Below are positions 32,085 through 39,637 of a DNA stretch of 48,365 nucleotides, one piece after another; positions within the stretch are counted from its first letter, which is position 1, and every line of letters starts with the position of its first letter. Both the position numbers and the translations under genes were made by a program. Under the pieces are notes generated by a model. It did no database searches. It was not told the DNA's origin and saw nothing but the letters and a program-made list of their open reading frames with translations. The stretch is from Clostridiales bacterium. Its GTDB lineage: Bacteria > Bacillota > Clostridia > Christensenellales > Aristaeellaceae. The stretch is from assembly GCA_022787165.1 (NCBI GenBank), contig JALFVL010000023.1, positions 1 to 48,365 of the forward strand. Reading direction: 5' to 3'.

Positions 32085-32459
32085 ATGGAAATCAATGAGA
32101 TCGTTTCCGCTATCGAGAGCCTGACGCTGATCCAGTGCTCCGAGCTTGTGAAGGCCCTTGAGGAGAAGTTCGGCGTGACCGCCGCTGCCCCCGTTGCCGC
32201 TGCCGGCGCCGCTGCCCCGGCCGCTGCCGCCGCTGAGGAGAAGACCGAGTTCGACGTCGTGCTCACCGGCTTCGATGCTGCCAAGAAGGTCGCCATCATC
32301 AAGGCTGTCCGCGAGGTTGTCCCGGGCCTGGGCCTGAAGGAAGCCAAGGACATCGTCGAGGGCGCTCCCAAGACCCTGAAGGAGGGCGCGACCAAGGAAG
32401 AGGCCGAGGCCATGAAGAAGAAGCTGGTCGACGCCGGCGCGACCGTCGAGGTCAAGTAA
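32085..32459 (+). CDS. rplL: 50S ribosomal protein L7/L12
   Basis: A 124-residue L7/L12, the stalk protein that recruits translation GTPases. It has the N-terminal dimerisation helix ([26 protein letters not shown]), an Ala-rich hinge (about 34-52) and the C-terminal domain [38 protein letters not shown] ending [15 protein letters not shown] at 32072-32076 with 8-nt spacing picks the ATG at 32085 over 32070. Second gene of the rplJL operon; a strong terminator follows. Confidence 0.98.
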   Translation: MEINEIVSAIESLTLIQCSELVKALEEKFGVTAAAPVAAAGAAAPAAAAAEEKTEFDVVLTGFDAAKKVAIIKAVREVVPGLGLKEAKDIVEGAPKTLKEGATKEEAEAMKKKLVDAGATVEVK

Positions 32460-32481
32460 TTCCATTTTCCCGAAAGAAAAG

Positions 32482-32516
32482 GCTGCCGCAGAGCGAAGCT
32501 CTGCGGCGGCTTTTTT
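32482..32516 (+). terminator. terminator after rplL
   Basis: A 13-bp stem (32482-32494 with 32498-32510; one T-G pair) with a GAA loop, followed by TTTTTT. Lies 22 nt after the rplL stop. Confidence 0.95.
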
Positions 32517-32589
32517 GCATGGCCGGAAAACGCGGCGCGGCCGCCTGGGCGGATCAGGCAGCCCGAGGGGATAAATGCGCAATGCCGTA

Positions 32590-32618
32590 TTGAGGGAGAA
32601 AACAAAATATGCTATACT
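32590..32618 (+). promoter_or_regulatory. promoter of the C3H-repeat protein gene
   Basis: TTGAGG (32590-32595), a 17-nt spacer and TATACT (32613-32618), 73 nt before the start codon. Confidence 0.78.
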
Positions 32619-32691
32619 CATGAAAGAAAACTATCCGCCGCGGAGGTGCTCGCCCTCCGGACGTGCGCAAAAGCCTGGGAGAGTGAAGACG

Positions 32692-33621
32692 ATGAGAAGG
32701 ACGGGATGGGTGATCCTCCTGCTGCTCGGGACGCTGCTGCTGCCGCTTGAAACGGCCAGCGCGGAGCACACGGACCACAGGTTCGGCTCCTGGAGAACCA
32801 AGAGGAGCGCAACCTGCACGCAGACGGGGCTGCAGTTCCGCTACTGCACGGGCTGCGACCATTGGGAGAAGCGGGAGCTTGACAAGCTGCCGCACACGGC
32901 CGACGAATGGGTCGTCGTGCTGGAGCCGATCTGTACGGAGGAGGGACGCATGGAGGCGCACTGCACGGTCTGCGGCACGCTGATGCGCAAGGCGATCGAA
33001 AAGGCGCCCCACCAATACGCTGAGGAGGAGGTGCTCAAGGAGCCGGCATGCCTGCAGGAGGGCAAGGGACAGTTCACCTGCGAGATCTGCGGCAAGAAGA
33101 CGAGCGTCAGGATCGAACCGCTCGGGCACGACTGGAAGAAGACCGGCGTCTCGCAGGCGGCAACCTGCCAGGCATACGGAAGCTATGAGGAGGTCTGTCT
33201 GCGCTGCTCAAAGACGCAGACGGAGCGCGTGGACAAGCTGGAGCATTCCTACACCGAATGGACGGTGCTCAAGGAGCCGAGCGGGCAGACGAAGGGCACG
33301 CGCGAGCGCGTCTGCACGAGCTGCGGGGAGAAGGTCAGCGAGCGATTTTTCTGGGAGGGGACGCTCTACCAGGACATGGAGCCCTGCGAGGAGGTCATTC
33401 ATTTGCAGGAAATGCTGCGCGACCTGGGCTACTACTCGGGCAGCATTCGTTCCGGGCAATTCGGCTCGATGACGGGCAGCGCAGTCGCCAAATTCCAGAA
33501 GGCAAACGGATTGCAGGCGACGCAGGTGGCCGATCCCGGGACGATTGCGCAGATTGAAACGGCCTGGAAGGCGCTCGGGCAGCAGGCGGCGCAGACTGCG
33601 CAGGAGCAGGCGGGAAACTGA
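32692..33621 (+). CDS. secreted protein with five 39-residue C3H repeats and a C-terminal peptidoglycan-binding domain
   Basis: A 309-residue protein with a signal peptide (about 1-24, MRRTGWVILLLLGTLLLPLE). Five tandem units follow with an exact 39-residue period: first Cys at 42, 81, 120, 159; second at 52, 91, 130, 169, 208; third at 55, 94, 133, 172, 211; His at 68, 107, 146, 185. The fifth unit has lost its first Cys. Each unit could bind zinc. A PG_binding_1-like domain (about 235-290; VIHLQEMLRDLGYYSGSIRS, GSAVAKFQKANGL) follows, then a Gln/Ala-rich tail. GGAGAG precedes the ATG at 32692. Probably a wall-bound extracellular protein; function unknown. Confidence 0.82.
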   Translation: MRRTGWVILLLLGTLLLPLETASAEHTDHRFGSWRTKRSATCTQTGLQFRYCTGCDHWEKRELDKLPHTADEWVVVLEPICTEEGRMEAHCTVCGTLMRKAIEKAPHQYAEEEVLKEPACLQEGKGQFTCEICGKKTSVRIEPLGHDWKKTGVSQAATCQAYGSYEEVCLRCSKTQTERVDKLEHSYTEWTVLKEPSGQTKGTRERVCTSCGEKVSERFFWEGTLYQDMEPCEEVIHLQEMLRDLGYYSGSIRSGQFGSMTGSAVAKFQKANGLQATQVADPGTIAQIETAWKALGQQAAQTAQEQAGN

Positions 33622-33654
33622 GCACGCGCTCAGATCGAGATGGACAATACGCAA

Positions 33655-33695
33655 AAAAGGGAGCCTGAAGGGTGAGATGCTTCAGGCTCCCTTTT
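33655..33695. terminator. bidirectional terminator between convergent genes
   Basis: A perfect 16-bp stem AAAAGGGAGCCTGAAG/CTTCAGGCTCCCTTTT (33655-33670 with 33680-33695) with a 9-nt loop. It has A-runs on one side and T-runs on the other, so it works for the C3H-repeat gene and for the minus-strand operon ending at 33725. Confidence 0.95.
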
Positions 33696-33724
33696 CACTT
33701 CTCACGAGGAAATACAATTCAGCG

Positions 33725-34531
33725 TCACAGATAGTCGATCATATCGCTGAGGCGGCCGAAGATCAGGTCGGGCTTGACCGTGGAGACGGCGACATCGTCC
33801 ATCGTGGCCTCGCCGGAGAGGACGAGGATGCCAGTCATGCCGTGGTTGACACCCGTGGCGACGTCGGTATACAGCCGGTCGCCGACCATCGCCATCTCGT
33901 TTAAGGCAAAGCCCGTGCGGCGCAGCGCCTCCTCGACGATACCCCTGTGCGGCTTGCCGAGAATGACATCCGCCTTGCGGCCCGTGCTCGCCTCGATGAA
34001 GGCCATGATCGCGCCCATGTCGGGGATGAAGCCCGTCTCCGTCGGGCAGTTGAAGTCCGGATGGGTCGCGATATAGGGCTTGCCCGCGCGGATGTAATCG
34101 CAGACGCGGCACATCTTGGCGTAGTCAAGCGTCGTGTCGAACGCGACGAGGACATAGTCTGCGTCCTCCTCGGTGAGCGCCATGCCCATGGAGAGCAGCT
34201 CCTCGCGCAGCATCGGATTGCCCAGCAGATAGCAGCGCTTGCCGGGAAAATGCTCAAGGCAGTAGTGCGCCGCGGCGTGGCCGGAGGTGATGACGTCGCG
34301 ATAGCGCGCGTCAACGCCCATGCGCTCGAGCTTCTTTTCATAGACGGAGGCGGACTTGCTTGAGTTGTTTGTCAGAAAGCGCGCCGTGCGGCCCGTGCGC
34401 TCGAGGGCGGCGAGAAAGTCGAGCGAGCCGTCGATCAGCCTGTCGCCCAGGTAGAAGGTGCCGTCCATATCCAGCAGAAAGCACCTGACGGCGGAGAGCC
34501 TCCGGCGAATCTGTTCGGGGGTCGGGGTCAT
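33725..34531 (-). CDS. HAD-superfamily IIA hydrolase (NagD/PGP-like phosphatase)
   Basis: A 268-residue HAD phosphatase of subfamily IIA. The nucleophile motif FLLDMDGTFYLG (Asp near 21 and 23), motif II FLTNNSSKS, a C2 cap domain, motif III Lys in VILGKPH and motif IV MVGDRLYTDV are all present. Family members act on small phosphates such as phosphoglycolate, glycerol-3-phosphate, sugar or nucleotide phosphates. AAAGGAG lies 8 nt before the ATG on the minus strand. Last gene of the glycerol-phosphate-type operon, which makes a glycerol-3-phosphate-like substrate plausible but unproven. Followed by the two-way terminator. Confidence 0.9.
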   Translation of the reverse strand: MTPTPEQIRRRLSAVRCFLLDMDGTFYLGDRLIDGSLDFLAALERTGRTARFLTNNSSKSASVYEKKLERMGVDARYRDVITSGHAAAHYCLEHFPGKRCYLLGNPMLREELLSMGMALTEEDADYVLVAFDTTLDYAKMCRVCDYIRAGKPYIATHPDFNCPTETGFIPDMGAIMAFIEASTGRKADVILGKPHRGIVEEALRRTGFALNEMAMVGDRLYTDVATGVNHGMTGILVLSGEATMDDVAVSTVKPDLIFGRLSDMIDYL

Positions 34532-34568
34532 TGCGCAGCACTCCTTTGCTTCTTCTCTGGCAGGGGAG

Positions 34569-35264
34569 TTACACGTTTCTCGTGCGCACGCTCTGAATAT
34601 TGGCGAACTCGGAGAGGTGGTTGACGATATCCGTGTAGGAGGTCTTGTTGGGCAGATGCAGCGTGTAGAGGTTGGTATAGAGGTTATAGCTCTCGTGGTT
34701 CTCGACATGGAAGTTGACGTCGAGCACCTTGATGTCGGCTTCCTCAAAATAGGCGTTGATGAAGTCGAGCGTCTCCTTGCGATGGACGAACTTGACCTCG
34801 ACGTTCTTGACGGCGTTGACGTGCACGACGCGCTGCATGAAGGTCAGCGTCACGATGACGACGCCGCAGCCGGCGAGGGCGAGAAAATGATAGCCCATGC
34901 CCGCGGCGAGGCCAAGGCAGGCGGCGTTCCACAGCGAGGCGGCTGTCGTCAGGCCGGCGATCTTCTTCTGGGAGACGAAGATCGTGCCGGCGCCGAGAAA
35001 GCCGACGCCGCTGACGACCTGGGCGCTGATGCGGCCAACGCTCACGGCGACACCGCTGTGATCGGTGCCGACATTGAGCCTGAGCGTATCCTGCAGGAGC
35101 AGGGTTTCAAGGATGGCAATCGTGGCGGCGCCCACGCAGACAAGCACATGCGTGCGCATGCCGGCGGGGCGGTTTTTTCGTTCCCGCTCGATGCCGATGA
35201 TGCAGCCGACGACGATGGCGACGACCAGGCGGAGCAGGATTTCCCAATGATTCATGGTTGGCAT
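34569..35264 (-). CDS. MgtC/SapB family membrane protein
   Basis: A 231-residue MgtC-family protein. The N-terminal membrane part (about 1-140) has the family motifs RLVVAIVVGCIIGIERERKNRPAGMRTH, QVVSGVGFLGAGTI and GLTTAASLWNAACLGLAAGMG. The C-terminal soluble ACT-like part (about 155-231) is present. MgtC proteins help growth at low Mg2+ and, in pathogens, restrain ATP synthase or phosphate uptake. AAAGGAG lies only 3 nt before the ATG at 35264; the ATG at 35255 is the alternative. Its place between DUF1667 and the HAD gene on the same strand suggests shared transcription. Confidence 0.92.
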   Translation of the reverse strand: MPTMNHWEILLRLVVAIVVGCIIGIERERKNRPAGMRTHVLVCVGAATIAILETLLLQDTLRLNVGTDHSGVAVSVGRISAQVVSGVGFLGAGTIFVSQKKIAGLTTAASLWNAACLGLAAGMGYHFLALAGCGVVIVTLTFMQRVVHVNAVKNVEVKFVHRKETLDFINAYFEEADIKVLDVNFHVENHESYNLYTNLYTLHLPNKTSYTDIVNHLSEFANIQSVRTRNV

Positions 35265-35305
35265 GATCTCCTTTCCCGGAGTTTTGGGGGAAGCGCGGCG
35301 CGGAC

Positions 35306-35656
35306 TCAGGCGCCGACGGTCTTGGTGGCGATGATATCGACGCCTGTGCCGCAGACGCTATGAAGCACGACGCTGCCCGCCGCGACGGGCGCGGACAGAC
35401 GGACGGCGGCGAGCTCGGCCATGCAGGCGCGAATCAGCTTCTTGGGGATGGGCGTGCGGGTCTTGACGGAGAGCGGCATGGCGCTGCCTTCGACGGGGAT
35501 GACGGCGGTCACCATGCGCTGGGGATCGACGCACTCCTGACGGGCATAGGTTTCGCCGCGCTTGCAGGTGTTGCCGGTGACGGAGGCGACCTGACCGTCT
35601 TTCAGGGTGACGCTCAGGCGGCAGCCCACGGGGCAGTTGATGCAGGTGATTTCCAT
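35306..35656 (-). CDS. DUF1667 protein (anaerobic glycerol-3-phosphate dehydrogenase partner)
   Basis: A 116-residue DUF1667 protein with four Cys near the N-terminus (5, 8, 12, 31; CINCPVGCRL and GNTCKRG), likely holding an iron-sulfur or other metal site. KRGETYARQECVDPQRMVTAVIPVEG is the family core. In many Clostridia it forms a fixed trio with a GlpA-like protein and an FAD oxidoreductase, as here, with only 5 nt between it and the upstream gene. It probably carries electrons in that complex. AAGGAG lies upstream of the start. Confidence 0.93.
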   Translation of the reverse strand: MEITCINCPVGCRLSVTLKDGQVASVTGNTCKRGETYARQECVDPQRMVTAVIPVEGSAMPLSVKTRTPIPKKLIRACMAELAAVRLSAPVAAGSVVLHSVCGTGVDIIATKTVGA

Positions 35657-35661
35657 GGCGG

Positions 35662-36921
35662 TCAGCTCCTTTCAATGGTCACGGTCACGGGCGCGTCAAG
35701 CGAGGCGACGACCTCAGGCGAGAGCTTCACGACGGCCATCTCGCCGGGCGTGAAGATCGGCGCCTTCTTGCGGGCGATCTCACGCTCGCCGCAGCGGACG
35801 ACGCAGGTCGCGCCGCGGAACACGCCGGAGGGGCGGAACATGAGGTCGACCTCCTGCGCGGCGCCCCTGCGGATGCGCTGGGGCACGGCGCCGCGCACGC
35901 CGTCGCCGTCGCGCACGGCGACCGTCTCGCCGCCGGCGAGCTGATCGCGGACATAGGCGGCGGCCGCATGGCCCGCGCGGAAGGACTCATTGGAGACGTG
36001 GTCGACCAGGTCATGCACATGCAGCACGTTGCCGCAGGCGAAGATGCCCGGAAGATTGGTTTGCAGGACGTCGTCGACCTCCGCGCCGGAGGTCAGCGGG
36101 CTGAGCTTCACGCCTGCGCCCTCGGAGAGATCGTTTTCCGGGATCAGGCCGACGGAGAGGAGCAGCGTATCACAGTCGAACTCAATCTCGCTGCCGGGGA
36201 TCGGCTGGCGGTTTTCGTCGACCCGGGCGACGGTCACGCCGCTTAGGCGCTCGCGGCCCTTGATGTCGATGACGGTATGGGAGAGGTAGAGCGGAATGTC
36301 GAAATCGTTGAGGCACTGGACGATGTTGCGGTTGAGGCCGGAGGAGAAGGGCATCAGCTCGACACAGGCGAGCACCTTCGCGCCCTGGAGCGTCATGCGG
36401 CGGGCCATGATCAGGCCGATATCGCCGGAGCCGAGGATGACGACGCGCTTGCCGGGCATATAGCCCTCCAGGTTGACGAACTTCTGCGCGGTACCGGCGG
36501 AGTAGATGCCGGCGCAGCGGGTGCCGGGCGTGCCCAGCGCGCCGCGCGGGCGCTCGCGGCAGCCCATCGCCAGGATGATCGCCTTGGCGGTGATGACCTC
36601 GACGCCATGGGCGCGGGAGACGCAGGTGACGGCATGCGTCTTTCCATCCACGGAGAGGACGGTGGTGTCGGTCTGGATGTCGATAGCCAGCTCGCGGGCG
36701 CGATCGATGTCGCGCTGCGCATATTCGGGGCCGGTCAGCTCCTCCTTGAAGCGATGCAGGCCGAAGCCGTTATGGATGCACTGGCGGAGGATGCCGCCGG
36801 GGTTATGCTCGCGCTCGAGCACGAGCAGGCTCTCGATGCCGTCCTCCCGGGCGGCGATGGCGGCGGCGAGGCCGGCAGGGCCTGCGCCGATGACGAGCAG
36901 ATCCACATGCTTCTGATTCAT
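35662..36921 (-). CDS. NAD(P)/FAD-dependent oxidoreductase of the glycerol-3-phosphate dehydrogenase trio
   Basis: A 419-residue pyridine-nucleotide-disulfide-fold flavoprotein. FAD motif DLLVIGAGPAGLAAAIAARE (about 7-26), NAD(P)-binding VVILGSGDIGLIMARRM (about 163-180) and the C-terminal FAD motif GIFACGNVLHVHDLVDHV are present; the CxxC redox pair of the thioredoxin-reductase type is absent. GILRQCIHNGFGL is typical of the GlpB-like partner. It begins 1 nt after the GlpA-like stop. It probably hands electrons from the GlpA-like subunit to NAD(P) or another carrier. Confidence 0.92.
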   Translation of the reverse strand: MNQKHVDLLVIGAGPAGLAAAIAAREDGIESLLVLEREHNPGGILRQCIHNGFGLHRFKEELTGPEYAQRDIDRARELAIDIQTDTTVLSVDGKTHAVTCVSRAHGVEVITAKAIILAMGCRERPRGALGTPGTRCAGIYSAGTAQKFVNLEGYMPGKRVVILGSGDIGLIMARRMTLQGAKVLACVELMPFSSGLNRNIVQCLNDFDIPLYLSHTVIDIKGRERLSGVTVARVDENRQPIPGSEIEFDCDTLLLSVGLIPENDLSEGAGVKLSPLTSGAEVDDVLQTNLPGIFACGNVLHVHDLVDHVSNESFRAGHAAAAYVRDQLAGGETVAVRDGDGVRGAVPQRIRRGAAQEVDLMFRPSGVFRGATCVVRCGEREIARKKAPIFTPGEMAVVKLSPEVVASLDAPVTVTIERS

Positions 36922-36922
36922 C

Positions 36923-38377
36923 TCAGCAGCCCTCCTTCATCGCGTCGTGAATGGTGCCGACGAGCAGGCGGCTCGCGCCGCCGCACTTGGTGACCTCGGT
37001 CATGGGGATATGCAGCTCCTCGGCGAGAATCTCCGCGACGCGCGGGCTGCAGAAGCCGCCCTGGCAGCGGCCCATGCCGGCGCGCGTGCGGCGCTTGACG
37101 CCGTCGATGCTCGTCGCGCCGACGGGACGGCGGATCGCCTCGCGGATTTCCGCCTCGGTCACGACCTCGCAGCGGCAGACGAGATTGCCGTAGAGCGGAT
37201 TCTCCTCGACGGCCGCGGCGCGCTCCGAGGGGGTCATGGCGTGGAAGGGCTTTTTGCGAGCGACGGGCGGGACGATTTCGGCCTTGGGCGTGAGGCCCTG
37301 CTCTTTGGCGATCTGCGCGCCGAGCATCTCGCCGATGGCCGGCGCGGCGGACAGGCCCGGGCTCTCGATGCCGACGGTCTCATAGGCGTTCTGCTGACCG
37401 CCGACCGCGCCGATGACGAAGTCACCCTTCGCCTCATGCGCGCGGATGCCGGAGAAATTGGTGATGGTGCCGCGGGTTGTGGCCTTCGGCCAGGTCAGGC
37501 GGCAGGTTTTGAGGACGAACTCCAGGCCCTCGGCGGTCGTGGAGGTGTCCAGCTCGTCCTCGATATCCTCGGCGGAGGGGCCCAGCAGCAGGTTGCCATG
37601 CACCGTCGGGGAGACGAGCACGCCCTTGCCCATCTTCGTGGGGCACTGGAACATGGTCATTTTGAAGGGCAGGGTCTGCATGCGGTCGAGCAGGTAATAC
37701 TGGCCGCGGCGGTCGATGATATGCAGCAGGTCGCCGCTCATCATATTATGCAGCGTGGCGGCGCCGACGCCTGCGCAGTTGACCAGAATTTTGCAGGTAT
37801 GCTCGCCCTTGTCGGTCGTCACATGCCACAGGCCGTCCTGCGCCTTGATCAGGCCTTCGACCTCCTCGCCGAGCATGAAGCGCACGCCGTTGACGGCGGC
37901 ATGGTCGGCGAGGGCGTAGGTCATCTCGTACGGGCTGGTCAGGCCGGAGGTCGGCGCATGGAGCGCGCAGAGGACGTCCGGATTGGTATTCGGCTCCAGC
38001 GCAAGCACCTCGTCGCGCTCGATGAGGCGAACGCCGGGGACGCCGTTTTCGACGCCCTGGGCGACGAGGGCCGTCAGGGTCGCGCGGTCTGCCTCGGAAA
38101 AGCCCAGGACGAGCGCGCCGGGCTGACTGTAGGGCACGCCAAGCTGGGCGCAGAGGGACGGATACATCTTCGCGCCCTCGACGTTGAGCTTTGCCTTGAG
38201 GGTGCCGGGATGGGCGTCAAAGCCCGCGTGGACGATGCCGCTGTTGGCCTTGGAGGCGCCCTCGGCGACATCCGCGCCGCGGTCGACAACCGCGATGCTC
38301 GCTTCGTACCGGCTCAGCACGCGCGCGACGGAACAGCCCGTGACGCCCGCGCCGATGATCAGAATGTCTGTGTACAT
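36923..38377 (-). CDS. glpA: GlpA-like FAD-dependent glycerol-3-phosphate dehydrogenase with BFD-type [2Fe-2S] domain
   Basis: A 484-residue DAO-fold flavoenzyme. FAD motif DILIIGAGVTGCSVARVLSR lies at the N-terminus; GIVHAGFDAHPGTLKAKLN, GVLVSPTVHGNLLLGPSAED and FSGIRAHE are DAO-family blocks. The C-terminal BFD-like domain (about 405-484) has four Cys (LVCRCEVVTEAE and RCQGGFC) for a [2Fe-2S] cluster. This form oxidises glycerol-3-phosphate, or possibly another 2-hydroxy acid, in anaerobes. First gene of the operon; preceded by a GGAGA site and a 270-nt leader. The L-2-hydroxyglutarate oxidase family is the main alternative. Confidence 0.85.
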   Translation of the reverse strand: MYTDILIIGAGVTGCSVARVLSRYEASIAVVDRGADVAEGASKANSGIVHAGFDAHPGTLKAKLNVEGAKMYPSLCAQLGVPYSQPGALVLGFSEADRATLTALVAQGVENGVPGVRLIERDEVLALEPNTNPDVLCALHAPTSGLTSPYEMTYALADHAAVNGVRFMLGEEVEGLIKAQDGLWHVTTDKGEHTCKILVNCAGVGAATLHNMMSGDLLHIIDRRGQYYLLDRMQTLPFKMTMFQCPTKMGKGVLVSPTVHGNLLLGPSAEDIEDELDTSTTAEGLEFVLKTCRLTWPKATTRGTITNFSGIRAHEAKGDFVIGAVGGQQNAYETVGIESPGLSAAPAIGEMLGAQIAKEQGLTPKAEIVPPVARKKPFHAMTPSERAAAVEENPLYGNLVCRCEVVTEAEIREAIRRPVGATSIDGVKRRTRAGMGRCQGGFCSPRVAEILAEELHIPMTEVTKCGGASRLLVGTIHDAMKEGC

Positions 38378-38521
38378 GGCTGTATCTCCTGTTTCAGCTT
38401 ATGTTGATGGAAGGAAAACCTGCAGGGGACCGATGGAACCGGGAATGCTGCGGATGAGATGGCCAACGCCCCGGGCACGCGGGCCCTGACTGTGTCCCGC
38501 ATGGGCATCATCCTCTCTATC

Positions 38522-38539
38522 TGATCAAAGTCAATCATT
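38522..38539 (-). promoter_or_regulatory. operator-like motif, glp side
   Basis: On the minus strand it reads AATGAT, 4 nt, TTTGATCA. It matches the motif at 38733-38750 in both half-parts and spacing (14 of 18 bases). It lies about 110 nt downstream of the minus-strand -10 box, in the leader of the glycerol-phosphate operon. Confidence 0.6.
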
Positions 38540-38628
38540 CTTCTTCGCCCAAACCGGCATGATTCTGCGCACGACGGAGCGGAACGCACGACGGGGAGAG
38601 GACGAAGCAAGGGAAACAGACAGCATTC

Positions 38629-38657
38629 TTGACAGATTTGTCACCAAATACTATAAT
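38629..38657 (+). promoter_or_regulatory. promoter of the DeoR-type regulator gene
   Basis: A consensus TTGACA (38629-38634), a 17-nt spacer and TATAAT (38652-38657). Inverted repeat TGACA/TGTCA (38630-38643, 4-nt gap) overlaps the -35. The -10 overlaps that of the opposite promoter. Confidence 0.9.
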
Positions 38658-38678
38658 AAAAATCGGATAAAATGGCAA
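38650..38678 (-). promoter_or_regulatory. promoter of the glycerol-phosphate operon, overlapping the opposite -10
   Basis: On the minus strand: TTGCCA (38673-38678), a 17-nt spacer and TATAGT (38650-38655). The -10 covers four bases of the plus-strand TATAAT. Leader to the GlpA-like start is about 270 nt. Confidence 0.7.
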
Positions 38679-38724
38679 TAAGTTTCGCGAAGGTTGCCAA
38701 AACATCATGCAGATGACACAAGGA

Positions 38725-38750
38725 TGATCATGAATGATCAGATTTGATCA
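38725..38750. promoter_or_regulatory. three TGATCA sites in 10-bp phase (operator candidate)
   Basis: TGATCA occurs at 38725-38730, 38735-38740 and 38745-38750, exactly one helical turn apart, in the leader between the regulator promoter and its start. The last two form the AATGAT-N4-TTTGATCA motif (38733-38750) also found on the other side. A binding site for the adjacent DeoR-family protein is the simplest reading. Confidence 0.68.
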
Positions 38751-38810
38751 TTTCCGTGTGACGGGAAGAGAACCGGGCATCTGAGGCGGGCGGAAACGGA
38801 GGCGGGCGGC

Positions 38811-39560
38811 ATGCTCAAAACCCAGCGGCTGGACGAGATTCTTAACATCGTGCAAAAGATCCGGCATGTCACGGTGGCGGAGCTGGCCGAACAGCTCTAT
38901 GCCAGCCCGGCAACCATTCGCCGGGACATCGCGCTGCTGGAAAAAAGCGAGCTGATCGTCAAGAGCCACGGCGGCATCTCGCTGGCAGGCGGGCACAACC
39001 GCTTTGTCGAGCTTGACCAGCGCGCGGAGGCACACAGGACGGAAAAGCTGCAGATTGGCCGGACGGCGGCAGCGCTCGTACACCCGGGGGATGCGCTGTT
39101 CATGGATGCCTCCTCGACGGTCATCAGCATGATTCCGTTTTTGCAGCAGAAGAACCTGACGGTCATCACCAACAGCCTGCGGGTGGCTGACCGCATGGGC
39201 CAGAGCGGCGCGCGCGTCTTCATCACGGGCGGAGAGCTGCACGAAAACTCGAAATCCTTCGGCGGGAGCATCGCCGAGCGCACGGTGCGCTCCTTCCATG
39301 CGGACAAGCTGTTCTTCTCCGCGGCGGGCGTGAGCGCGAGCGGCATCATTTCGGACTTTTACGAGGAGGACATTGCCGTGCGCCAGGCGATGATCGCCTG
39401 CTCGACGGAGCAATACTTTCTCTGCGACTCGAGCAAATACGGCAAGAGCTATCTCTTCCGCGTCAGCAGCGTCGAGCGGCTCACGCGGGTCATCTCAGAC
39501 AGAGAGCTGACCTTTTCAGGCGGGCAGGGCGCCGCCGGGCGTAGGGGGAAGGAGGGCTGA
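38811..39560 (+). CDS. DeoR/GlpR family transcriptional regulator
   Basis: A 249-residue DeoR-family repressor. The N-terminal winged HTH (about 5-57) has RLDEILNIVQKIRHVTVAELAEQL and YASPATIRRDIALLEKSELI. The C-terminal sugar-phosphate-sensing domain has HPGDALFMDASSTV, LTVITNSLRVAD, GARVFITGGELHENSKSFGG and LCDSSKYGKS. GlpR-type members respond to glycerol-3-phosphate. GGAGG precedes the ATG. Divergent from the GlpA-like operon with shared operator-like motifs, so it probably represses both. Effector is inferred from context. A terminator follows. Confidence 0.92.
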   Translation: MLKTQRLDEILNIVQKIRHVTVAELAEQLYASPATIRRDIALLEKSELIVKSHGGISLAGGHNRFVELDQRAEAHRTEKLQIGRTAAALVHPGDALFMDASSTVISMIPFLQQKNLTVITNSLRVADRMGQSGARVFITGGELHENSKSFGGSIAERTVRSFHADKLFFSAAGVSASGIISDFYEEDIAVRQAMIACSTEQYFLCDSSKYGKSYLFRVSSVERLTRVISDRELTFSGGQGAAGRRGKEG

Positions 39561-39573
39561 ATGCCCGAAAAGC

Positions 39574-39623
39574 AAAAAAACTCCCATCGCAGCGGTTTGG
39601 GCTGCGACGGGAGACCCTTTTTG
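39574..39623. terminator. bidirectional terminator between the regulator and the NhaC gene
   Basis: CTCCC/GGGAG and TCGCAGC/GCTGCGA (39581-39593 with 39601-39613, one A-C mismatch), flanked by AAAAAAA and CTTTTTG. Serves the plus-strand regulator and the minus-strand transporter gene. Confidence 0.88.
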
Positions 39624-39637
39624 CCTGTCTGAGGCGC

